This document shows positions 25,041 through 33,522 of a stretch of 64,000 nt of DNA, one piece after another. Under the pieces are notes generated by a model. That model worked only from the letters and a program-made list of their open reading frames with translations, ran no database searches and was not told where the DNA came from. The first letter of the stretch is position 1. Each line of letters starts with the position of its first letter. The stretch is from Streptomyces sp. NBC_01241 (GTDB taxonomy: Bacteria > Actinomycetota > Actinomycetes > Streptomycetales > Streptomycetaceae). Position numbers and translations under genes: made by a program. The stretch spans positions 7,660,501 through 7,724,500 of the forward strand of contig NZ_CP108494.1 in NCBI RefSeq assembly GCF_041435435.1. The letters run 5' to 3'.

Positions 25041-25444
25041 ACACGTGGCCGGTATCCCAGCGCCCTGGCGATCTCTCCGGCGTTCGCATACCGGTCGTCC
25101 GCGGGAAGTTCTCGCACCGCGTCGACCAGCGTGTCCGGAGCGTACTCATCGGAGAGGGTCCGCACGAGGGACGTGCGGTCCGCAGGGAAGGCCGTGCGGC
25201 TCAGGCGACGTGCGAGTTCAGCTCTGACTTCCGCGGCCGCGGCCTCGGCGCGCGCCCGTTCCCGTGCTGCACCGGGTGGCGGGACGGGGCCGCCCGGGTC
25301 CACACGAACGTCGTCGTCGGCGGGTGGCTCGGGGTCGTACGCCTCGGTCGTGCGGGTGGTGTGGCCGGACCGGAGGAAGCCCAGCAGTTCGTGTTTCCGC
25401 TGGTCGTCCTCATGGGGGCTGACACGGCTGCTTCCTCGCTCCAT
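25037..25444 (-). CDS. DUF2795-domain protein
   Basis: A 135-residue cytoplasmic protein. The C-terminal 65 residues fit the DUF2795 pattern: FPADRTSLVRTLSDEYAPDT, VDAVRELPADDRYANAGEIA and a final ALGY. The N-terminal half is charged and rich in Pro/Ala, probably disordered. The start is ATG 25444 with AAGGAGGTG at about 7 bases, an excellent ribosome site. DUF2795 proteins are common in actinobacteria and have no established function. It converges on the YCF48-like pseudogene, and their stop codons share bases. Confidence 0.82.
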   Translation of the reverse strand: MERGSSRVSPHEDDQRKHELLGFLRSGHTTRTTEAYDPEPPADDDVRVDPGGPVPPPGAARERARAEAAAAEVRAELARRLSRTAFPADRTSLVRTLSDEYAPDTLVDAVRELPADDRYANAGEIARALGYRPRV

Positions 25445-25752
25445 GGTCGGAACACCTCCTTGTCGGGCGAGTGCGCACCCGCCCGGAGCTGCCGCGGGAG
25501 CCCGATGCACCGACGCGCGACCAGGAACCCCGGCCGCCCTCTTCGTAGGGCCGCTCAACGAATACGGCAGATATCCATCGAAACCCGAACGGATACGTCT
25601 GTCCAGCGGCGAAGACCCGGGCTGCGCAGGTATTCCCGGAGGCGGACTCCGCCGGGACCCGCAACAGTTGCAGCAGGTGGCCGACGGTGAACGCAGGAGG
25701 AATCCGTACCGGGCGGCTGCCTCGGGAGTACCGCGACATCGAGGGAGAGGAC
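25445..25752. other. 308-bp divergent intergenic region
   Basis: It lies between the DUF2795 gene and a divergent hypothetical gene. A short palindrome GGCGGACTCCGCC lies near 25640. Nothing else stands out and no coding frame is convincing. Confidence 0.45.
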
Positions 25753-26127
25753 ATGGCGCGGGTGGTGGTGCAGGGCACCGATATCGTCGTGCGCCTGACC
25801 TGGCGCGAGAAGGTGGTGGCACGCCACCGCGATGTGCGGGTTCCGGTGTCGGCGCTGCGCCGGCTGTATGTCGAGCCCGACTGGTGGCGGGCGCTTCGCG
25901 GTGGGCGCGGTCGGGGCACCTGGATTCCCGCACGGCTGTGCGCGGGCATTCGCCTGCTTCAGGAGGGACAGGACTTCGAGTGGGTACGGGCCGGCAGGCC
26001 GGTGCTGTGCGTGGAACTGCGCAGGGGTGCACCGTTCAGCCGGCTGGCGATCTCTGTTTCCGACCCCGAGGAGACCATGCGGGCGCTGCTGCCGCTGGTC
26101 CCTCGGGACCGTCCGGGACGGACGTGA
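25753..26127 (+). CDS. Hypothetical basic protein, possible PH-like fold
   Basis: 124 residues from ATG 25753, chosen for the GAGGGAGAGG ribosome site just upstream; an in-frame GTG at 25687 would add 22 residues. The sequence alternates beta-like strands (RVVVQGTDIVVRLTWREKV, VLCVELRRG) with a final helix (DPEETMRALLPL). It is rich in Arg and Trp. The pattern recalls small bacterial PH-like domain proteins, but I do not recognise a family. No signal or membrane helix is visible. Confidence 0.65.
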   Translation: MARVVVQGTDIVVRLTWREKVVARHRDVRVPVSALRRLYVEPDWWRALRGGRGRGTWIPARLCAGIRLLQEGQDFEWVRAGRPVLCVELRRGAPFSRLAISVSDPEETMRALLPLVPRDRPGRT

Positions 26128-26161
26128 GCGGGCCCGGCGTTCGCTACAGCTGTCCGGGCAA

Positions 26162-26449
26162 CTACTGGCGGTACGGGGCGAGTTCGTCCGAGGTCTTCGT
26201 CGCGATGAACTCCGTGATCCGGTATGCGCACACGCCCTGCTCCGTGAACGGATCCTGCGCCACGATCCGCTCGATCCGCCCGCGGTCGTCCCCGACGGCA
26301 AGGATCACGCCGCCGTCGCGCGGGTTTTTGCGGCCCGACGCGATGAACACCCCGGCCGCGTACTGCGCGTCCAGCCAGGCGACATGGTCCTGCAGCAGCG
26401 CGTCGACGCGCTCGACGGGGGCGGTGTAGGTCAATTCGAGTACGAACAT
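26162..26449 (-). CDS. YciI-like protein
   Basis: A 95-residue YciI/dimeric alpha-beta barrel protein: MFVLELTYTAPVERVDAL at the start, HVAWLDAQYAAGVFIASGRK in the middle (conserved His and Gly-Arg), DPFTEQGVCAYRITEF near the end. Members form small dimers with a polar pocket and unclear enzymatic role. The start is ATG 26449. It converges on the hypothetical gene at 25753, with 34 bases between stops. Confidence 0.85.
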   Translation of the reverse strand: MFVLELTYTAPVERVDALLQDHVAWLDAQYAAGVFIASGRKNPRDGGVILAVGDDRGRIERIVAQDPFTEQGVCAYRITEFIATKTSDELAPYRQ

Positions 26450-26607
26450 GATCGCCAGGCTACGGGATGAGGGCGAACCGGCCCCGGGCGGATTCCGGCA
26501 GGCCCGCCGCCGTCGACGCAACCGTCCCCCAACCATCCCCGCAATCGTCATCGTCCTCGTCATCGCCGAGTCGGCCGTCGTACCCGTTGCCTAGACTTGA
26601 CTGCACT

Positions 26608-27285
26608 ATGACAACGCTCCCGATGCCTGCCGACGAGGCCGAAGCCCGAGCTGTTCAGGACGCCTTGCGTTCCCGCGTGGTGCTCGACGAGCCCGGCCCG
26701 CCGCCCGGCACCGGCCGGGTCACCGGGGTCGATGTCGCCTACGACGACGAGCGCGATGTCGTCGTGGCGGCAGCCGTCGTCCTGGACGAGGCGACGCTCG
26801 ACGTGGTCGCCGAGACCACCGCCGTCGGCCGGATCAGCTTCCCGTACATCCCCGGCCTCCTCGCCTTCCGGGAGATCCCGACCGTGCTGGCCGCGCTGGA
26901 GTCGCTGCCGGTCGACCCCGGACTGGTGATCTGCGACGGATACGGCCTGGCGCACCCGCGCCGCTTCGGGCTCGCCAGCCACCTCGGAGTGCTCACCGGA
27001 CGCCCGGTGATCGGCGTCGCCAAGAACCCGTTCAGCTTCTCGTACGAGCAACCGGGCCCCCGCCGGGGCGACTGGTCGCCGCTGCTCGACGGCGAGGAGG
27101 AGGTGGGCCGGGCACTGCGTACCCAGGACGGCGTCAAGCCGGTGTTCGTCTCCGTCGGACACCGGACCGGCCTGGACAACGCCTGCGCCCACACCCTGCT
27201 GCTGGCCCGCGACTTCCGTCAGCCGGAGACCACCCGCAGGGCCGACGCACTCTGCCGCCGGGCCCTGCGGGAAGCGACCGCCTGA
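26608..27285 (+). CDS. nfi: Endonuclease V
   Basis: A 225-residue deoxyinosine-specific endonuclease, which nicks DNA one base 3' of deaminated adenine for alternative excision repair. Catalytic residues are visible: Asp in VTGVDVAYDD (first metal ligand), YIPGLLAFRE (strand-wedge PYIP motif and catalytic Glu), ICDGYGLAHPRRFGLASHLG (catalytic Asp), and VGVAKN-type stretch GVAKNPF. Length matches the family. The upstream TAGACT (26592-26597) is a likely -10; no ribosome site precedes ATG 26608, so initiation may be leaderless or nearly so. Confidence 0.93.
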   Translation: MTTLPMPADEAEARAVQDALRSRVVLDEPGPPPGTGRVTGVDVAYDDERDVVVAAAVVLDEATLDVVAETTAVGRISFPYIPGLLAFREIPTVLAALESLPVDPGLVICDGYGLAHPRRFGLASHLGVLTGRPVIGVAKNPFSFSYEQPGPRRGDWSPLLDGEEEVGRALRTQDGVKPVFVSVGHRTGLDNACAHTLLLARDFRQPETTRRADALCRRALREATA

Positions 27286-27314
27286 GCGATCACCTGAGTA
27301 TGTGTACGGATAAC

Positions 27315-27338
27315 GTTTGCCGATCACGACCGGCAAAC
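27315..27338. promoter_or_regulatory. Perfect 8+8 inverted repeat between nfi and a small membrane gene
   Basis: GTTTGCCG at 27315-27322 and CGGCAAAC at 27331-27338, with an 8-base spacer. It lies 29 bases after the nfi stop and 8 bases before the next ATG. It may terminate nfi or serve as operator for the following small gene. Confidence 0.55.
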
Positions 27339-27346
27339 TGGTACGC

Positions 27347-27490
27347 ATGAACGAACACCGAACGTCTACGCGACCTGGAACCGTCTATCTCGCCCAGCGC
27401 CGGGTCGCGGTGGGAATGACGCTCGGCATTCTCGCGGGAGCGGCCTGGGTCGTCTCGATGATCTGCACGCTGGTGGCCTGGGCGTTCTGA
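27347..27490 (+). CDS. Small single-pass membrane protein, 47 residues
   Basis: ATG 27347 to TGA 27490. The first 22 residues are polar and basic (MNEHRTSTRPGTVYLAQRR), then one hydrophobic helix (VGMTLGILAGAAWVVSMICT) runs almost to the C-terminus. The charge pattern predicts N-in topology. Similar tiny proteins are frequent in Streptomyces. No Shine-Dalgarno sequence is obvious, but a palindrome sits just upstream. The coding pattern (G/C third positions) supports a real gene. Confidence 0.6.
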   Translation: MNEHRTSTRPGTVYLAQRRVAVGMTLGILAGAAWVVSMICTLVAWAF

Positions 27491-27539
27491 CCCGTCGGGC
27501 ACCTTCGCCCCGAGAGCGTGCGCCGCCCCGTCACCGACA

Positions 27540-28367
27540 CTACTTGTGCTGGTCCGGGCCCTGGGCGTTGAGCAGCGCGCGCCAGGTGTCCTCGTCCCCG
27601 ATGCCTGGTCCGGGCAGTTTCCGGGAGGCCTGGAACTTCTTCACCGCCTCCGCCGTGGCCGGTCCGTAGTCCGCGTCGACCTTCACGTCGAAGCCGTTCG
27701 CCCGGAGCAGATACTGCACGGTACGGGCCTTCCAGAGCACATGGCCCGTGCGGGCCAACGGCCATTCCGTGCTTTCCGACCGACGGTCCGACACTTTCGC
27801 GGTGGCCTTGGCATCGCCCTCTCCCGCGGTCGGAACCACCCACCACGCAAGGCAGCCGAGGACGAGGAGGAGAAACGCCGAGACGGCCAGGGTCGGGGAC
27901 GCGATGGGGGAGCGGTCCCGCCAACGGGTCCTCGAACTCCGCTCGTCGTTCCGCTCCGAGGCGCGTGCGGCGGGCACGGCGGGCGCGGCGGGTGCGCCGG
28001 ATCCGGCGGGTTCTGTGGACCCGACACGTTCTGCGGTTACGGGTGGTGGCGTGGCTGCCGGGCGTTTCCGGACCGTCGAGGCCCCCGCCGCGGCGTCGGC
28101 CAGGGCGCACGCCCGGACCAGGTCGTCGGCCGGTGCCCGCAGCACGGCATGCAAGTGCTCGACGATCCTGCGCGGCGCGGTGGAGGCGTGAGCGGGATTC
28201 AGATAGCGCGACAGGGTGGTCTGGTCGACCCCCAGCCGCTTGGCGAGGGACTGCTGAGTGGGCTTGTCGCGGCCGCCGCGCGCGGACGACTCCCACCAGT
28301 TCCTCAGTAACTCGGCGAGCGCTCGCCCCGGATGCTCCTCGTGGCCTGCCACGGTGCTTCCCGTCAT
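27540..28367 (-). CDS. Membrane-spanning XRE-type regulator with external peptidoglycan-binding domain
   Basis: 275 residues from ATG 28367 (GGGAGGAACG ribosome site; an ATG at 28394 is less well placed). Residues about 15-75 form an XRE-type helix-turn-helix: QQSLAKRLGVDQTTLSRYLN. A Pro/Ala linker follows, then one transmembrane helix at about 165-183 (LAVSAFLLLVLGCLAWWVV). The C-terminal domain is PG_binding_1 (VQYLLRANGFDVKVDADYGP, AVKKFQASRKLPG). The plan suggests a one-component regulator that senses the wall outside and binds DNA inside. Codon 20 is TTA (28308-28310), implying bldA dependence. Direct GTGCA repeats precede the gene. Confidence 0.85.
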   Translation of the reverse strand: MTGSTVAGHEEHPGRALAELLRNWWESSARGGRDKPTQQSLAKRLGVDQTTLSRYLNPAHASTAPRRIVEHLHAVLRAPADDLVRACALADAAAGASTVRKRPAATPPPVTAERVGSTEPAGSGAPAAPAVPAARASERNDERSSRTRWRDRSPIASPTLAVSAFLLLVLGCLAWWVVPTAGEGDAKATAKVSDRRSESTEWPLARTGHVLWKARTVQYLLRANGFDVKVDADYGPATAEAVKKFQASRKLPGPGIGDEDTWRALLNAQGPDQHK

Positions 28368-28388
28368 CGTTCCTCCCGGACTTGCTGA

Positions 28389-28448
28389 GTGCATATCCGC
28401 AGGTCAGAACCGTGCATTGTGGAAGTGCACAGGTGCATCGACCTGCGG
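28389..28448. promoter_or_regulatory. Candidate operator: four GTGCA repeats framed by a 9-bp inverted repeat
   Basis: GTGCA occurs at 28389, 28412, 28425 and 28433. CCGCAGGTC (28397-28405) and GACCTGCGG (28440-28448) form a perfect inverted repeat around the last three. The block lies 22 bases upstream of the XRE-type gene and between it and the divergent secreted-peptide gene, a natural place for autoregulation. Confidence 0.5.
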
Positions 28449-28625
28449 GACGCAGAGCGTAGTGAAAGTCCCGTTCCGTGCTGCACAGTTGAGGAGCGGC
28501 GGACCCGTCGGACCGCGCGAACCCACCCCGCTCCCACCCCTTCGAAGGGGGCGCTCCTGCCTGCGCATTCGCGGCGGACGGGGATGCCCGCGTTCCTCTC
28601 AGCCGAGGAACAAGGAGAACTGAAT

Positions 28626-28877
28626 ATGCCTCAGACATCACCCGTACGAGTGCGCGTCGCCCTGACCGGCACCGTCGTGGGAGCCGCCCTGGTCGCGCTG
28701 GGGGTGATCGCTCCTACCGTCGTGGCCGCGCCGCCCTCGTCGTCCGGGGTCAGCGGTGTGGACACCAGTCGCTACAACCACGAGTCGGGGGAGGGGAAGG
28801 AGGAGGACACGGCGATCGACCGGAACCATGCTGGTCCCGCTGACCAGAGTCGCAGGAGAAATGACAGAGAAATGACA
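28626..28877 (+). pseudogene. Truncated secreted protein, possible GH25 muramidase start
   Basis: ATG 28626, preceded by AAGGAGA, opens a good signal peptide (VALTGTVVGAALVALGVIAP, cleavage near VVAAPP). The mature start SSGVSGVDTSRYNHESG recalls the GxDVSxYQ/Nx start of GH25-type muramidases. After that the sequence becomes Glu/Arg-rich and loses family character. The frame has no stop before a strong terminator hairpin at 28878 and runs into the opposite gene. The other two frames stop at 28862 and 28873. Best read as a 3'-damaged gene; an intact short secreted peptide is possible. Confidence 0.45.
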
Positions 28878-28911
28878 GGTGCCGGCCACCCCGCCCGGGG
28901 CGGCCGGCACC
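28878..28911. terminator. Hairpin terminator after the secreted-peptide gene
   Basis: GGTGCCGGCC (28878-28887) pairs with GGCCGGCACC (28902-28911). Five more pairs (CCCCG/CGGGG) form after one A-C mismatch. It is a very stable hairpin without a U-tract. Confidence 0.75.
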
Positions 28912-28984
28912 GCCACCCCGACGGCACCGCCCCGTCACGCCGTCGGCACCGCACGCCGTACGCCTTACCGCACGCCCAACCCGC

Positions 28985-29004
28985 CCGGGCGTCCGAACGC
29001 CCGG
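28985..29004 (-). terminator. Hairpin terminator for the leftward oxidoreductase gene
   Basis: CCGGGCGT-CCGA-ACGCCCGG is a perfect 8-bp stem with a 4-base loop, 13 bases beyond the stop of the gene at 29018-30208. Confidence 0.7.
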
Positions 29005-29017
29005 CGGCCCCGCCCGC

Positions 29018-30208
29018 TCAGCGCGTCGCCGCGACCCGGAAGCGCAGTCCCGCCGCGCGCAGCCGCTCCAGGAGCGCGTCGCCCATCGCGACGGCAGTGG
29101 TGACCTGCCCCGATGTCGCCGGCAGCTCGTCCAGGGCGAGGCAGAGCGCGGACTCGGCCAGCATCTTCGCCGATTCGTCGTAACCGGGGTCGCCGCCCGA
29201 CACCTCGGTGAAGACCCGTCGCCCGCCGCCCTCGCCGACGAAACGCACGGCGAACCAGCTGCGCCCCCGGCGCTCGGCGCCCGGGCCCTCGCCCGGCTCG
29301 TACCGGTCCATCAGCCAGGACCGCGCAGCCGGTACCTGCGCGGCACCCAGAAGAGCGCCCATCGCGGCCGTTCCGCCCAGCGCCACAGGCAGATGCCGCA
29401 CCGAGGCGAAGTGGCGGTAGCGGAAGTCGGGGCCGTACCGGGCGAGCACCCGCGCCGAACGCTCGACGATCCGCGGGTCCAGCGTGGGCAGTGGCAGCGC
29501 CCAGGTACCGGTCTGCGTACTGAAGTGCGGAGCGCCGAGCGGTGCGCGGGCGCGGCGGGCCACCAGACGGGGCTCGTGCAGGCGGCGTTCCCGCGCGGCG
29601 CGCAGCATCCGGGGGCCGCGGCCCATCGCGATGAGCGCGGTGGCGAACGTACCGCCGGAGAAGGCGGCGTTGCTGCGGACGAACCCGTCGATGCTCAGCG
29701 GCACGTCCCGCGGCAGCTGCCGGACGGTGAAGTACACCCCGAGGTCGTGCGGTACGGAGTCGAATCCGCAGGCGTGCACGAGCCGCGCCCCGGTCTCGCG
29801 GGCCCGTGCGTCGTGCTCCAGATACATCCGGTCCACGAACTCCGCCTCGCCGGTGAGGTCCGCGTAGTCCGTTCCGGCCTCGGCGCAGGCCGCGACCAGC
29901 TGTTCGCCGTACCAGACGTAGGGGCCCACCGTCGTCGCCACCACATGGGCGGATTCGGCGAGTTCGCGCAGCGCGTGTGCGTCGTCGGCGTCGGCACGCA
30001 GCAGCGGGAGATCCGCGCAGCGCGGATCGATCGCGGTGAGGCGTTCGCGCAGCTGTTCCAGTTTGGTCCGGTTGCGTCCGGCCACGGCCCAGCGGAAGCC
30101 GGCGGGTGCGTGGGCGGCGAGATATTCGGCGGTGAGGGTGCCCACGAAGCCGGTGGCACCGAAGAGGACCACGTCATAGGGGCGTTGTGCCCCGTTCTGC
30201 CTGTTCAC
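29018..30208 (-). CDS. Saccharopine dehydrogenase-family / trans-acting enoyl reductase-like protein
   Basis: A 396-residue NAD(P)-binding protein. The N-terminal Rossmann motif VVLFGATGFVGTLTAEYLA is followed by WAVAGRNRTKLEQL, VGPYVWYGEQLVAACAEAGT and DLTGEAEFVDRMY, which match the saccharopine dehydrogenase-like family that includes mycobacterial trans-acting enoyl reductase Rv2449c. I prefer GTG 30208, which has GGAGG 6 bases upstream, over ATG 30238, which has none. Mycobacterial members act on glycolipid polyketides; in Streptomyces the substrate is unknown. It is monocistronic with its own terminator. Confidence 0.85.
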   Translation of the reverse strand: MNRQNGAQRPYDVVLFGATGFVGTLTAEYLAAHAPAGFRWAVAGRNRTKLEQLRERLTAIDPRCADLPLLRADADDAHALRELAESAHVVATTVGPYVWYGEQLVAACAEAGTDYADLTGEAEFVDRMYLEHDARARETGARLVHACGFDSVPHDLGVYFTVRQLPRDVPLSIDGFVRSNAAFSGGTFATALIAMGRGPRMLRAARERRLHEPRLVARRARAPLGAPHFSTQTGTWALPLPTLDPRIVERSARVLARYGPDFRYRHFASVRHLPVALGGTAAMGALLGAAQVPAARSWLMDRYEPGEGPGAERRGRSWFAVRFVGEGGGRRVFTEVSGGDPGYDESAKMLAESALCLALDELPATSGQVTTAVAMGDALLERLRAAGLRFRVAATR

Positions 30209-30410
30209 GAGTGCCTCCGCAGGGCCCGGCGCCGACATAGCAGGCAGAGGTTAGCGGAGGGGGCCGTGGCGGTATGCGGCCGGGCGGCGATCGTGAGGGA
30301 GGATCCGGGAGAAAGTGCTAAGCGCTTGCTCGGCCAAAGGGGTTGCGGAGCGCGGTGCATTCTTAGCATCATCACTGTTACATCAGTTGTGTCATACCGC
30401 TGGGGGCTTG

Positions 30411-31553
30411 ATGGCAACGACAGAGCACGGCCCGCTGGCAGGCGTGCGCGTGGTCGAACTGGCAGGCATCGGACCCGGCCCGTTCGCCGCGATGCTCCTC
30501 GCGGACCTCGGCGCCGATGTCGTCAGGGTCGACCGGCCCGGCGGCTCCGGGCTCGGCATCGACCCCGCGTACGACCTCACCAACCGCAACAAACGTTCCG
30601 TGCTCATCGACCTCAAGGCCGAGGACGGGCCCGCCAAGGCGCTCGATCTGGCCGAGCGCGCCGACATCCTGATCGAGGGCTACCGGCCGGGCGTCGCCGA
30701 ACGCCTCGGCGTCGGCCCCGACGCCGCCCTCGCCCGTAACCCGCGGCTCGTCTACGGACGGATGACCGGCTGGGGCCAGGACGGACCGCTCGCCGAACGA
30801 GCCGGCCACGACATCGCCTACATCGCCCTCACCGGCACCCTTTCCATGATCGGAAAACCCGGGGAGCCGCCCACCGTCCCGGCCAATCTGGTCGGTGACT
30901 ACGCGGGCGGCTCGCTCTATCTGGTCGTCGGCGTCCTCGCCGCCCTCCAGCACGCCCGCACCCCCGGCGGCCGGGGCCAGGTCGTGGACGCGGCGATCGT
31001 CGACGGAGCCGCCCACCTCGCCACGATGATCCACGGAATGCTGGCGGCGGGCGGCTGGCAGGACCGGCGCGGCTCCAACCTCCTGGACGGCGGCTGCCCG
31101 TTCTACGGTTCGTACGAGACCGCCGACGGCCAGTACATGGCGGTCGGCCCGCTGGAGCAGCGGTTCTACGACGAGTTCAGCATGCTCCTCGGCATCGGGG
31201 AAGGGGCCCCGGACCGGCGCGACATCACCCGCTGGGAGGAGTTGCGCGCGCTCGTCGCCGACCGGTTCAGGACCCGTACGCGCGCGGAATGGACCGAGGT
31301 GTTCGAGGGTACGGACGCCTGCGTGGCCCCCGTCCTCTCGCTCCGTGAGGCGCCTCACCATCCGCACATCGCCGCCCGTTCCACCTTCGTCGAGCACGGC
31401 GGACTCACCCAGCCCGCCCCCGCACCGCGCTTCTCGGCCACCCCCGTCTCCGTGCGCAGCGGGCCCGCGCGGCCCGGCGCGGACACCGAGGCCGTCGCCG
31501 CCGACTGGGACGTACCCGGCATCACCAGGGCCCGGAAGGATGCCACCGGCTGA
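30411..31553 (+). CDS. CaiB/BaiF family CoA-transferase, alpha-methylacyl-CoA racemase-like
   Basis: 380 residues, ATG 30411. Family features are LAGVRVVELAGIGPGPFAAM at the start, LADLGADVVRVDRP, the NRNKRSVLIDLK block, and GHDIAYIALTGTLSMIG with the catalytic His-Asp region of alpha-methylacyl-CoA racemases. The racemase epimerises 2-methyl branched acyl-CoAs so that beta-oxidation can proceed. It heads a rightward block with acyl-CoA dehydrogenase remnant, thiolase and FadB. An AAGCGCTT palindrome (30320-30327) lies upstream. It ends in TGA (31551-31553), and the acyl-CoA dehydrogenase remnant follows in the same frame. Confidence 0.9.
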   Translation: MATTEHGPLAGVRVVELAGIGPGPFAAMLLADLGADVVRVDRPGGSGLGIDPAYDLTNRNKRSVLIDLKAEDGPAKALDLAERADILIEGYRPGVAERLGVGPDAALARNPRLVYGRMTGWGQDGPLAERAGHDIAYIALTGTLSMIGKPGEPPTVPANLVGDYAGGSLYLVVGVLAALQHARTPGGRGQVVDAAIVDGAAHLATMIHGMLAAGGWQDRRGSNLLDGGCPFYGSYETADGQYMAVGPLEQRFYDEFSMLLGIGEGAPDRRDITRWEELRALVADRFRTRTRAEWTEVFEGTDACVAPVLSLREAPHHPHIAARSTFVEHGGLTQPAPAPRFSATPVSVRSGPARPGADTEAVAADWDVPGITRARKDATG

Positions 31554-32033
31554 TGGGAGAACCTGCTCGGCGAGCGCGACGGCGCCTTCATCCATCTGAT
31601 GACCAATCTCGCCCAGGAACGGATGGGCATAGCGGTCGCCGGAATCGCCGCCGCCGAACATCTGCTGGAGATCACCACGCGGTACGTCAAGGAGCGCGAG
31701 GCGTTCGGACGGCCGCTCTCCAAGCTCCAGCACATCCGGTTCGAGATCGCCGAGATGGCCACCGAGTGCACCGTCACCCGCACCTTCATCGACCGCTGCA
31801 TCGTCGACCACTCCGACGGAACCCTCGACGCCGTACACGCCTCGATGGCCAAGTGGTGGGCCACCGAACTGCAGAAGCGCGTCGCCGACCGCTGCCTCCA
31901 ACTCCATTGCGGCTACGGCTATATGGCGGAGTATCCGGTCGCCAAGGCGTTCACCGACGGCCGTATCCAGACCATCTACGGCGGCACGACCGAGATCATG
32001 AAGGAGATCATCGGCCGCTCGCTGCTCGCCTGA
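31554..32033 (+). pseudogene. C-terminal remnant of an acyl-CoA dehydrogenase
   Basis: Directly after the CaiB stop and in the same frame, translation would read WENLLGERDGAFIHLMTNLA, the typical middle of an acyl-CoA dehydrogenase. It continues through the whole C-terminal helical domain: RYVKEREAFGRPLSKLQ, KWWATELQKRVADRCLQLHC, GYGYMAEYPVAK and IYGGTTEIMKEIIGRSL. About 160 residues survive of a usual 380; the FAD-binding N-terminal and middle domains are gone. Translation could start at ATG 31599 and give 144 residues, but an active enzyme is not expected. The junction suggests a deletion that fused two adjacent beta-oxidation genes. Confidence 0.85.
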
Positions 32034-32069
32034 CCCCTGACGCACCACCACCCTCGAAAGGCTGCTGAC

Positions 32070-33284
<1,215 letters not shown>

Positions 33285-33305
33285 CCGTTCCCCGGCCACC
33301 CGGGA

Positions 33306-33500
33306 GGGGCCGGCGGTGGGTGGCGTGGCGTCGCGGGGCCGGGGCACGCGCCTCGCGGCGTTGTCGTCCCTCACCATGTTCCCCGAGCTCTCGGCTTCGC
33401 TGGAGCAGGGGAGGCCCCATGCGCCATGGATCGGTCCTCCGCCTTGCGATCCACGCACCCCGGCCCCGCTCCTTCACCCACGCCACCCACCGCCGGCCCC
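33306..33500. repeat. 195-bp composite inverted repeat with a REP-like core
   Basis: Outer arms 33306-33328 and 33478-33500 are a perfect 23-bp inverted repeat. Inner arms 33333-33344 and 33458-33469 add a perfect 12-bp pair. The centre (about 33379-33418) reads TTCCCCGAGCTCTCGGCTTC then GCTGGAGCAGGGGAGGCCCC, a short hairpin motif that I know as a recurrent intergenic sequence in Streptomyces genomes. It sits between the fadA stop and the fadB ribosome site. Confidence 0.75.
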
Positions 33501-33522
33501 TCACTTACGGAGAAGAAGAGCA

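Noticed and set aside
31551..31553. TGA between the CaiB and acyl-CoA dehydrogenase parts as recoding
   Set aside because: No read-through signal was recognised, and the dehydrogenase lacks its N-terminal half, so gene fusion by deletion explains it better.
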